Source of the DNA: Phoronis australis
Taxonomy: Eukaryota > Phoronida > Phoronidae
Assembly (NCBI GenBank): GCA_002633005.1
Contig: NMRA01000114.1
Coordinates: 462,835 to 526,834, forward strand
DNA: 64,000 nt
Reading direction: 5' to 3'
The translations under genes were made by a program, and so were the position numbers. This document shows, one piece after another, positions 1 to 39,300 of this stretch (positions are counted from its first letter, which is position 1; each line of letters starts with the position of its first letter). The notes under the pieces were generated by a model. It was given only the letters and a program-made list of their open reading frames with translations. It was not told the origin of the DNA and did no database searches.

Positions 1-27355
<27,355 letters not shown>

Positions 27356-27685
27356 GATGGTCCGCTGGCTAATTGCACGCGTCAGATATCGAAAATGAAG
27401 ACTATCGAGAACACTTTCCAGTCATTTTTCCGTATCTTTTTCGACAATGACCGTCCTCCATGTGAAGACACAATATCACGTGATCCGTTTGACGCACGGT
27501 GATTGGTTTTGTTTTATTTGCCTCGGTTTGAGAACACAACCTCGACCTCAGATGGCGCTTGTTATGAAAATGGTTTTGAGTCCTCGGAAATTATGTACAC
27601 AAAACTTGATTTGTGAAACGAAATGAATGGATTGGTTGTTTGCATAATGGGCTTTATAAGTTGCTAATAATTTATTTTCAGAGCA
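27356..27685. promoter_or_regulatory. Divergent DOT1L / RAD54L promoter
   Basis: Only 330 bp separate the DOT1L start codon (minus) from the proposed RAD54L start codon (plus). The interval holds the 10-bp palindrome ATCACGTGAT (27475-27484), an E-box of the USF/Myc type, and two CCAAT-type boxes read as ATTGG near 27502 and 27631. There is no good TATA box for DOT1L. Shared control is an inference from distance. Confidence 0.75.
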
Positions 27686-30600
27686 ATGGTAAGTTAGCTC
27701 AATACAGTGATGGACAACTGCCCTAGTCGATGCCAAGCGCAGACTTGGTCAATAAATGTGTCAATGAGTGAATGTGTCGATCAACATGAATTTCACTCTG
27801 TTAGTCTGTAGTCTGTCCCCGTCTAGACAGTGGCACTGCCAGTAGAGACGGTGGAGCTGTTTAAGCACTTCAAACACTGGAAGCTTTTCAGCGTATTATG
27901 CCTCGCACTGATTACAACACCAAAGTCATACTGTTGTAAATACCTTTTGCGCATAGAGGGACACCTACCTAGGAGACCGTGGATCATGTGAATGTATTTA
28001 ATTCCTTCCAACCCGAACAAATACTCCCGCGGCAGGTGATATGATGTCATATCCTCTGGGGTGCGCAGTGTGAAAATAATGAGTTACCAATTTTAGGAAT
28101 TGAACGAGGGACTGCTCGAAGAAAAAGTTTGATAACGGGAGTATTTGTTCGAGTTGGAAAGAATTGAATACATTTGATGGCCTCCTAAGGACCTAAGATG
28201 TCTCTCTATGTGCAAAAAGTATCTATATCAATGTGACTTTGATGTTTGAATCAGTGCAAGGCATAATTTGCCAAAAAGCATTGGGCGTATGAAGTGCCTA
28301 TAGAAGCTCCACTACTAGCGGTGCCAGCTAAAGACGGTGGTCACTGTCTAGTCACCATCGGGCCTGTCCAGTGGGAGCTTAATTATTTCGATCTATTGGA
28401 ACATACGTCTAGTATACACCATATAAGGAAAGAAGGGAGCTCTGTGTATGCCATTAAATAGTTTAATAGATATGCTGGAAGTCTGGCGAGGTTCACATTC
28501 TCCCCACTAATTCTGTGTGACTCTTATGATAACTTCTGCTTAACCTTTGACTCGGGTCACACAATGAATGACCCCTGATCGAAGATCAAGCAGCAGATAA
28601 TAATAACGATCAACACACGCATCACATAATGGTGAGATTTCAAACCTCCCCATTGTTCCAACACACCTGTGAAACTTTATAATGGCGTACGCAGTACTCC
28701 CTTCTTTAGTTAATTTCCTATATACTAGAGGTGTATTCTAACAGATCGAAATAAGCTCCAGTGGGTCTGTCGCCACTGACTCTGTCAGACTCAAAGACAA
28801 AATAGCAGGACAGTATGCACACTATTACTAGTTGGTGAACAAGTCAATTTGTCTCTGTTGACAGGCTTGATTACAACTTGTAAATCAGAAACAAATATTG
28901 ACCGAAAGATATAATACAAAATACGTGCCAACAGCTAATTTTGAACCTTGGCCGCTCCTGCTAAGTTACGAAATCTATCTATTCTACCATAGACTGTAGT
29001 CAATATGATAACATGCAGTCGTTGGTGCCATTTGTAATTGGGTCATTATTTTCATTCCATAATCAAAAACTTGATGTCCCAAATTCAACCTTATTTGCAA
29101 ATTCTGAGATAAAACGTGTTGTATGGTTGGCCTGGTTTTTTAAAGCAAAACATTTCTGAGGTGAACAAGAAATAAATGAAGATATCATGACCTATTCAGC
29201 TGATCATTTGTTGGTGTTGGCATTGCAAATCATTGTACAGTGGACTAGAGTGCACTGCACAGTGACTTGCATGGAATACCAACACATGGTTTTCACTGTA
29301 CTCATCAATTCGTACAATGCGTATGTTGCTTTCTTCCAGAGGCGAAGTCATGCTCCGAGTCTTGCTGGACTTGTGGCCAAAAGGAAAGGCAGCGAAGAAG
29401 GAAATTGTGAGAGTATGACGAAGGTATAATGTTAAACTGATGAGTACGCTTGTCAGTCCATTCTGTTTAGAGTGAGGATTGAACTTCCTGATTAAAAACC
29501 TTCGTAAGTTTGGGCTTGCAGAGAGATTCATGACTATAGTTGCAGCACTTTTCATGGACATCTGACAAATAAATGTACTCGGGAAACGCTAAGGATTTAA
29601 GAAAGTCACCAGTTCGAGTTTTCGTGACCTGCTACTTGGTAAATATCAACAGCTTATGTAGTTTTTAACTCACCAAAAGTATGAATTTGTAGAAAGCCTG
29701 TAGAATTTTAATTTTCTGTCATTAATTGGTACACAGGACTTTACTTTTTGCACCTTCTCCAACCCCGTTATATGTACTGAAACTTACTTAAAACCCCTCT
29801 ATATCAGGTGGTCAAGAAACAGCAACGGGACGACAACAGCATTGAAGATAAGCTACTGTCCAGCCAGTACATGTCGCCCTTCAGGAGACCCCTGACTCCC
29901 ATCATCAACAGGCCTTCTCTACCTGATCACAATGCCTATGTAAATATACACCCAGTCCTGTCACAGTAATCTAGTTCACAGTCCAATCTCAATTGTTTGA
30001 CAGACCCTTCTAGAATTGAGCAGGAGTCAAACAAACATTGTAGGCAGTCTTCAGAATGTGAATAAGCATGCTGTGGCTGGTGTTGCATTCGAGGAATTGT
30101 TTTACGCCAAAGTTGCCAGTTTCCAGCCTGTTTTATCAAGCATTTAGTACAGGCTTTCACGTTGGGAGATAATGTTTGATTTGACAGGGTTTCCTTAATG
30201 TAACACAGTCATCATGTACTTGGACAGTCTGAACAAAGACGCCAGTTTACAATAATATCTGCTGAAATAAAGCTGTGAAAATTGTAGAATGATGTTTTGC
30301 AACTTTGTAGTTAGCCAGAGATTTCCGCCAAAATTGTGCACACCACAGACATATCTCATTTTTTCATCAAATGAACTTTTTGTTTTTAAGTCATCACCTG
30401 TATCTGGCTTATAAGTAGTATGATAATGTACAAAAGTATGAGTTATTTCAATATGGACCCCAATCACATGGCCAATGAAACCCTTCTCTTGAGCAAAAAT
30501 TTTCTACAAAATGAATTCTGTGTTCTGATGGCTTGTAAGGGTGGCTGTGTGTATCTTTTCTTATGAGACTTATTGGATTGTGCATTGCGTGAAATATTTT

Positions 30601-33346
30601 TTAGTAAAACTCTATAGAAATTATGATAAAAAATTAAAAGTTGTTGCTCAAATTCCCATTATCCAACTTTTCAAAGGCTTGGTACACTGAAGAAAATACT
30701 CGAAATTCTACAAAGTGTTGTTTCTTGACAATTACATAATAAATCAATGCTGACAAGAAGTAAATAATCCTTACTGATTATTTTGGTTAAATAATTTACA
30801 CAACAAAATCACCTTTACCCCATATTTTGTCTTAAACTGAAAAAATTAGGTTTTGATTTTACGATAGATTCACCAGTGTCGAAGGCCAAGTTGTGCACAT
30901 ATTATTCAGGGCTTGGAATTTTCCGCGGAAACGTGGATTTCCGCTTTTTTCAAATATGCTTTCCGCTTTTTTTATAATATTTCCGCATACGGATTTGATA
31001 TAAAATTTCCGCGGCAAATGCCTTTCTTACCGCGGCGTTGCAGACGACGTTCACCTCGAAAAGCGGATGTTGCTCTTTATGTTTCAGAAGTACGTAAATT
31101 GTCAACATTGCCGGGGCATCTGGGACAGCGTGGTGGGATTTTCAATGGCGTCTCGTGTTATTGTTAAGCGCGGCGACAAATACTACGGCTCTGCAGCAAA
31201 AATGTGTAGGTTGGGAGTGGACGGGCGAGCTAAAAGGACGCAGACGCATGCTACTGATGGTTGTAACGTTTTTTTTTTAGTCCTCCCGATTTTTGTCGGG
31301 GAAAGGTACACATTGACCATTTCAAGGCTGGTTATCGGGCATGATTTGGGCCGTAAAAGTTTCAAAGTTTCCGCGTTTTTTTGTCATTGGTCATTCCAAG
31401 CCCTGATTATTTAAACTTTAATATAGCAACCTCTGTTGGCCACTATTGTAATTATGATAATGTACTGTATTAGAATCTTGTTTGGTTTGTTTTAAGTTAA
31501 TTTTTGTTTCAAAATCTTTTCAGGAGGCAATGATCAAGAAAATTCTATCTCGGCCATTTAAGATTCCTATTCCTAACTATAAAGGTTGGTACCATTGTTG
31601 GTTTGTTACTTTGGTCGTGGTTTGCAGAGTGAAGTTCGGCGTCCTTATCAATTTACNATCACCTGTATCTGGCTTATAAGTAGTATAATAATGTACAAAA
31701 AGTATGAGTTATCTCAATATGGACCCCAATCACATGGCCAATGAAACCCTTCTTTTGAGCAAAAATTTTCTGCAAAATGAATTCTGTGTTCTTATGGCTT
31801 GTAAGGGTGGCTGTGTGTATCTTTTCTTCTGAGACTTATTGGATTGTGCATTGCGTGAAATATTTTTTAGTAAAACTGTAGAAATTATGATAAAAAATTA
31901 AAAGTTGTTGCTCAAATTCCCATTATCCAACTTTTCAAAGGCTTGGTACACTGAAGAAAATACTCGAAATTCTACAAAGTGTTGTTTCTTGACAACTACA
32001 TATTAAATCAATGCTGACAAGAAGTAAATAATCCTTACTGATTATTTTGGTTAAATAATTTACACAACAAAATCACCTTTACCCCATATTTTGTCTTAAA
32101 ACTGAAAAAATTAGGTTTTGATTTTATGATAGATTCACCAGTGTCGAAGGCCAAGTTGTGCCCACATTATTTAAACTTTAATATAGCGACCTCTGTTGGC
32201 CACTATTGTAATTATGATAATGTACTGTATTAGAATCTTCTTTGGTTTGTTTTAAGTTAATTTTTCTTTCAAAATATTTTCAGGAGGCAATGATCAAGAA
32301 AATTCTATCTCGGCCATTTAAGATTCCTATTCCTAACTATAAAGGTTGGTACCATTGTTGATTTGTTGCTTTGGTCGTGGTTTGCAGAGTGAAGTTCGGC
32401 GTCCTTATCAATTTACTTGGTGTCCATCTTTACTCTCTTACTCAGATGTAGTCTTATTTCTCAAGATCTTTAATCTTGCACTTTTGGTTTTTAGGGTGCC
32501 ATCATATAATTTACATGAAGGCCTGCCTTAAAATAAGGTTTTTTCTCTTGTCCATCTGTCACTGCTCTGAAATCAGTAGATATGTGGGTGAAATATTTTA
32601 TTTTCCACTTTTTATTCTAGGATGTTCTCATTTTTGTTGTGTCAGATATATGAAATGTGCAATTGAGAAAAAAATTCTTTTGTCAGATGTCAAATAAAAT
32701 ACTTTTGAGCCAGGCACCTATTTGGGTGAGGGAAAGCAAATTTAATTTTAATTCATGTTTTATTTTATTTTGTTTTATTTTATTTTAATCATGCATTTGA
32801 AGTGATACGCTTAAACTTAGTGCTGATATCAAGTCTCCCATAAGACTGATTTTTTTTTATAAATTCTCTTTTAATTTGGTTGATTTCTTTTTATTCAAAC
32901 ACATATTTGGCAATCGTAAAATGTTGATATTGAAATATGCTGTAAAGAATAAGACTAACCGTTTCTTTAAGTGTAACTGTAGAATATTTATTTCTCTTGC
33001 CAATTTTGAAAGACTTGTAATTTGGAGATCTTCATGGACATGTTGTGAACTATCAGTTTAACATAGAAAAGTGTTAGAATAGGAAATTAAGTATTTTCAA
33101 CCCTATCATTTTTTTCTTTCCTGGAAAAGTCATAAAATTTGTTCAGGATAAGTCTGGGATCTTGTGTACCCAATCCTGCCATGTCGTGGTTATATTTTGT
33201 TTTCTAGGTTCGACTCTTGCCAGTCGTGCCCTAGGTGTCCGTCGCCAAGGTGCCCGGCAAGCACTACATGACCCATTTGAAGAAGGAGCTCTTGTGTTGT
33301 ATCACCCGCCAGAGTTGAGTGCGCACGAACAGCTCAAGTCAGAAGT
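27686..33346 (+). CDS. RAD54L: RAD54L exons 1-5, N-terminal RAD51-binding region
   Basis: Exons: 27686-27688 (ATG alone, followed by gtaagt), 29340-29423, 29808-29939, 31524-31584 (or its duplicate 32284-32344), 33208-33346. Exon 2 reads [17 protein letters not shown], which aligns with human RRSLAPSQLAKRKPEG right after its first Met, so the start codon must sit at the end of an upstream exon. ATG|gtaagt at 27686 fits exactly in phase, but is the least certain part. Exon 3 has MSPFRRPL, like human SPFRKPL. Exon 5 reads [20 protein letters not shown]. Phases join cleanly if exon 4 is used once. Confidence 0.85.
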
Positions 33347-36300
33347 GTAAGTGTTGGGTGTTCACATAGAGGGCGTTGGTGTTGTCAGAAGTGTAGGTGG
33401 TGTGGTAATGTAGATCTTGATGTTGGGTGTTCCCATAGAGGGCGTTGGTGTTGTAGAGACTGCCAGGGAGCTAAAGACTTTGAGCTGAGTTCATAAGCAG
33501 CTCACGGAACTGGAGGACTAGAGGGGAGATCTCGTGAGCACCTCAAAGACAAGATAAAGTTGTTTTTAAGTGTTGCGGAGATATTGGTGGTGCTGTCCTT
33601 GAAGTACACACTCGACCACATCAAGTGTTTGGAAGTGTAGAGATAGCTTTGTCCATTTTTGTGGTCGATTATTAGCCTCGTTCATCTCTGAAAAAATTAA
33701 CAAATTACTGTGCTCTTTGATACTGCTCTGGCGTCTTACCCAAGTATGATAAAGTTTTGTAGATTCAAAACCAGTATTATTAACAACTCTTTTGTGCTAG
33801 ATTTCTATGTAGCTTTTTTATATAAACGAGTATCTGGGATTTCTTCAAAAGATTTTAAAGAAAATATCTCTATCAATATCTGCCCTTTAAAGGCCAAGTA
33901 GTGTTGCTTTTTATTACAGAGACAAACAGCCAGTACATGTGGTTGTTGACCCTGTTTTGTCAAAGGTGCTGCGACCTCATCAGCGGGAGGTAGGTCAAGG
34001 TTCAACTAGAAGTACGAGTGTTTGCGTTGTGAAGTCCTAATGAACCCCACTTCTGAAATGTTCAATAGCAAAATCACGAACATTTGAGTTAGACTTTCAC
34101 TGTTGAAATTAATTTTGTCTTGTACATTGAAAGTGATATCTGGTCTTTGGAAGAACTCGGACAGCTTGCTTGAGCCCGGGGCTCATCAAGCTTGCTTGAC
34201 TCAGAAGATTTGCCAAATTTTTGTTGGAATTCAGTGTCCTTATTTTGTGCGCTACAAGCAGTATGGCTGACATTAGATGGACGTTTAAAACGGTAGAAAA
34301 CTGCCACCTTTGGACAGTTTCAAACATTTGGAACACCAGACTAAGCGGAAATTAAGTTTTCTTGATTCCGAAGATTGGGACATGGAGAGATTTGTATTTC
34401 TCAAATATCGCAACACTACATTTTGTATCAGCAGAATCTGAAAATAGACTTGTCAGTTCATAAAATTGTAGAAAATAGCCACCAACATAACGTTTTCTTG
34501 CATCCTTATATTGCATTATGTTGAGAAGAATGATTGTCATTAATCGTAATTCTTGAATTTGAGACGGCCAATATTCCCTATTTCTAAAATTTAGTACCAC
34601 CCCAGACCTTGACTGACCAAATTAAAGAAGTTTTCACTGTCTCAAAGTGAAGAGTTTTTACCGTAGAATGCTAAGTTGAGTATTATTTCCTGTCAGTACA
34701 ATGCCTAAAGTGTTTTTATCTTATAACCATTGAATATGACATGTAGTTCTATGGACTTTGTTTTCTCACAGGGTGTGAAGTTCATGTATGACTGTGTGAC
34801 GGGAGACCAGATCCCAGATAACTACGGCTGTATCATGGCTGATGAGATGGGCCTTGGCAAGACTCTGCAGTGTATCACTCTTATGTGGACACTACTGGTA
34901 TGCATGGTGATAATTCATGAGGGACATCTGGACCCCTCTTCTCGACTACTTGTGTATTGGTTTAATGGAGGAGTATGTGGGATTCAGTCAGATCCATTCC
35001 GGTTGTCATGGATCCGCTCCAGTGCTTAGTATTTTGCGACGTAATCTTTCCAGGCGGGTGGAACCACAAATATCTGAATAGATACAGAAGCCTTTTTATT
35101 TCTGAACTCCCATCGTGGTCAAATGTTCATCCTAGAGAGAACAGCTGCTGCTGTAGAATACTGAGTTATTCTTGAAATATTTGTTAAATTCACAGAATAC
35201 GATCCAGTTTTTATTTTTTATGGAAAGTATGCAGTACTTTACTTTTCTCAGTTTTTAAACAACCATCAATTATTTTCTAGCAAATATTTTATGCTGGTCA
35301 TTCCATCAAAACATGTCATGATTAAAAGTTCTTCCCAAAACCTTTCTTAATTTGCTCGAGTTTTTCTTAATTTCTACCCAGTTCTTGTTCTTACCTTGCT
35401 CTCATGTTTTGGTATTTTGCACAAATGTGGGGCAACCTTCCCTATATACTGTTGGTCTTAAGTTTGTAATTGTTAGATTCGTTGTTAATCATTATAGTGA
35501 GAGGCGGTACTCTGTGAGGGGCTCATCATGATGAGAAACAGCACTCTGTCAGGGGCTCATCATGATGAGAAACAGCACTCTGTCAGGGGCTCATCATGAT
35601 GAGAAACAGCACTCTGTCAGGAGCTCATCATGATGAGAAACAGCACTCTGTCAGGGGCTCATCATGATGAGAAACAGCACTCTGTCAGGGGCTCATCATG
35701 ATGAGAAACAGCACTCTGTCAGGGGCTCATCATGATGAGAAACAGCACTCTGTCAGGGGCTCATCATGATGAGAAACAGCACTGTTAGGGGCTCATCATG
35801 ATGAGAAACAGCACTCTGTCAGGGGCTCATTATGCTGATAGGTGATACTCTGGCATTGGTCTGAGTTCTTGAGAGATGGTTTATTTGTCCGAGAACATCC
35901 GGTTCTGGAATTAATGTCTGGCCGTTGATTCTTTTCTAGAGACAGAGTCCCGATGCCAAGCCTCTCCTTGACAAAGCCATTGTTGTTGCGCCAAGTAGTT
36001 TAGTAAAGGTAAGGTGGAGGTGATGTTGACATGATAGTATTAGTGCTTGGGTATGTGATAAAATTAAGTTTGTTGTGTTAGTCAAATAGTGACAGATCCT
36101 TAGCAGATTACAGCTTTATAGGGATTGAAATGACATTGTTCGTCATGGTCAGAAGAGAAGTAAGTAATTGTATTTATCAAGTTTGATTGAAACATGGAAA
36201 TCTGCCTAGTACTAGGAATAAAGTTTTGATTGACATTTGATATGATTCTTGTAACTGGAAAGTTTAAAGAATTGACTGTAGATTAGAAGTTGTAAATTTA

Positions 36301-39300
36301 ATTCTTTGCTTTATAGCGAAATTTCACTTATATAGGCAAAGATTGCTAAAGGCTAAGCCCAATTTTCAGTCATTTTTACATGAGTTATGTGATTACCACA
36401 ACCTAGAAAAAAATATTTACAATAATAAATTGGATCCTGAGAGATTCCAGGCAAGGTGGTCTTCTTTTTTGCCCAGGAACTAACTTTTACAGGGTAAGAT
36501 AATGTTCGTAATTTGTTTGATGTACTTGACTAGATTTCATATTGCTGTACAACTATGTACTGGTTGGTTGAATTAATAAATGTTTCATTCAAAAAAAAAA
36601 GAGTTGACTGTTGACATTATGTTTTTCTCCACAGAACTGGTACAATGAGATCAGCAAGTGGTTAGGTAACAAGATAAATGCCTTGGCTATTGACTCTGGC
36701 TCAAAAAGTGACATCGACCGGAACCTGGGTTTGTAGAAGACCGTTTGTGATTTCTCCTCATTTGCTAGTTAAAGTTTACACACTTGCAAAGTCAACAAGC
36801 TGATACATTTTACGTTTTTTGAGGCAAGATTGCAACTGCACATCCCAGGATAACAACTAGAGTCACTATTATGCTGGTACATGTGTATTCACTGAGAAAT
36901 CTTTCTTTGGTTTGATTTTATACTTATGGCAAGAGATTATTCAAATACTGAAGTTAGGGTTGCTACTTTAACTAGTTTTCTAGGATTGTAATTTGTGCTG
37001 GAGCCCATCAATGGTAATTTTGCGCTTGATTCATCTTGGCTTGATTTTTGTATTTTCAAAAATAAATGCGTGACGTGTCACTGTAAGTTGATGCTGTGTA
37101 TTGTTTTACAATAATAATTCAGCTGCATGTTAGTCTGAATTGTCAACATTAAGATTTTAAGCCTTCTGTCTTATGATTCTGGCCAACTCATGTGTCCTTG
37201 CACAGGCTTGTTTCAATAAAATGTCGTAACTTTACTACACTGCTTTACATTAACTCTAAACGAGTACTACATGTAAACTGGTCTTAATTCTCGCTTCAGA
37301 CTTTGTGTACAAAAATTCTGTAAAGTTACATTTTAGTGAAATAGGTACCAGTTTCCTTCTTGTACCATTTCATTTCTGTACTTTGCTTTCAGAACACTTC
37401 ATGAGGCAACAAGGTAGACGGAACCCCAACCCAATCCTAATCATTTCTTATGAAACATTCCGTCTTCACTGCAGAGTGCTTCACAAGGGAACTGTCGGTC
37501 TTGTCATCTGTGATGAGGTAAGACCAGAGATCATGTGATTTGCTAGAGGGATCCACTGCAATGTTCACATCCCGAGTTCAACGCTCTTTTTTGAGCAGGT
37601 GGAAAAAAGCGCTGTATGATTGGATGCCTAATTTTTGAAAGATTAACTTGTCAATGAAAAAGGTTTCTGAGCCGAGAAGAGCAAGAAAAGAGCAATATGT
37701 CACATCGTATCCAACATAATTATTCTTTTCAGTGCCCACATTACAATTCAATGTGCAACAGTAAAACTTTTACCATGAATTTCCCTGTGAAGTAGAGATT
37801 AGCACCATAACTGTGGAATCAATGCCCTAAGGACTTGCAGCATTGTGCGTAAATCCCGCAGAGTCAGAGAGAGAGCATCATGGTATTTTGGGATATGGCT
37901 ATTGCTTAAGTAATTGATGGTGAATGCTCTTTGGGATATGGCTATTCCTTAAGTAATTGATGGTGAATGCTCTTTGGGATATGGCTATTCCTTAAGTAAT
38001 TGATGGTGAATGCTCTTTATAAAAAATCATCTTTACATTGTGTATTGGTGTGTGTCTCACATGCTTGTTTGATTGAATACTTGCCATAATGTTTTATAAA
38101 CAAAAGTTTTGTGTATACTATGTATTCTATTGTTTTATTACTCATCTCTGTGGAAGGCCGTCATTGTTTTTTAATCTAGAGAGATATAGTTTTTAGCACT
38201 GATTCATTTCATGTATTCTGTCTCATCACATTTTTCTGTTCACTATAAAGGAAGCAACGTACATCAGTTTAATAGATGGTCAAAGTTCAACAAACTGCTG
38301 GGTACTAGAAGCAGTCCGTGGCAACGTGTAATTTAAACCATGTCAGGAAGAACAATTCTGTTTACATACATGTGAAGAAATTTAATTAATGGATATAATC
38401 CATGTCACCGTAATTCGAAAATTACTGCAATGAATAATATTAAGCCTGATGAGTAAGTCTGGGGAAGCGTGTAATCATGCATTGAATGTTGTCTCTGTGC
38501 GATGCTTTACAGGGACATCGTTTGAAGAACTGCGAGAACCAGACCTACAATGCTTTGAACGAGCTCAACGCCAAGAGACGGGTACTTTTGTCTGGCACAC
38601 CTATTCAAAATGACCTGCTCGAGTACTTCAGTCTGATACACTTTGTCAATGGTGGTATCCTGGGTAAGATTCTAAACAGCTCTTGTTTAGACCAGCTTCA
38701 CCTTTAGCCAAGCTGGTTAACCTGTCAAGAAATTGTTATTAGAATTTAGGATACTAAACCCTGTGTCGGTGATTTCACTCAAAGCTAATTATCTCGTAAT
38801 GAGCAGGAGTAGTACTTCCTCTGAGTGATCAGTGGTTCGTCATACAGTGCGTCTTGTAAATTGACAAGGGTGCTCTATTAACTCTACTAAAGTGGTAGTC
38901 AGACTCACCAATTTAGCGAGTTTAACTGGGTTTAAAGTACTTAAAATCCCCAATTTCATATCAAAAATGCCAAGAAACACCACCTGTCAATCATCTGTCA
39001 AAGTAGCACACTCGCAATCATTATCTGACAATGTGTTGATAAGCTGATCTGGAGTTCTGAGCATTTACAGGTCATGACATACTAGTACGTAAAACTGGGA
39101 CAGTCAATCACAGCATTAGTCATCCTACATTGTGTTTAGTGTGAAAAGTCGTCATATTCCTACTCATTTCCGGTAGTTTATGGTATAACCAAGAACGGTG
39201 TGGCGTTGCATTTGCAATGTTGTGGCAACGCAGCATTTGACCATGCTGGAACTCTTCACTTTCTTGCGGGACATTAGAGAAACTTTTCATTAAAGTCACA

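Larger units (their letters stand above)
30391..32416. repeat. Direct duplication across an N (probable unmerged alleles)
   Basis: 30391-31656 and 31658-32416 are the same locus at high identity, apart from the 499-bp element and its 6-bp target duplication in the first copy. The single N at 31657 sits exactly at the junction. Confidence 0.85.

Noticed and set aside
31067-31414. 115-codon open frame as a possible gene
   Set aside because: It lies within the inverted-repeat transposon, and its frame is not kept in the copy at 43620-44117.
35509-35834. CRISPR array
   Set aside because: It is a regular 34-bp repeat without unique spacers in an intron of an animal gene; it is a minisatellite.
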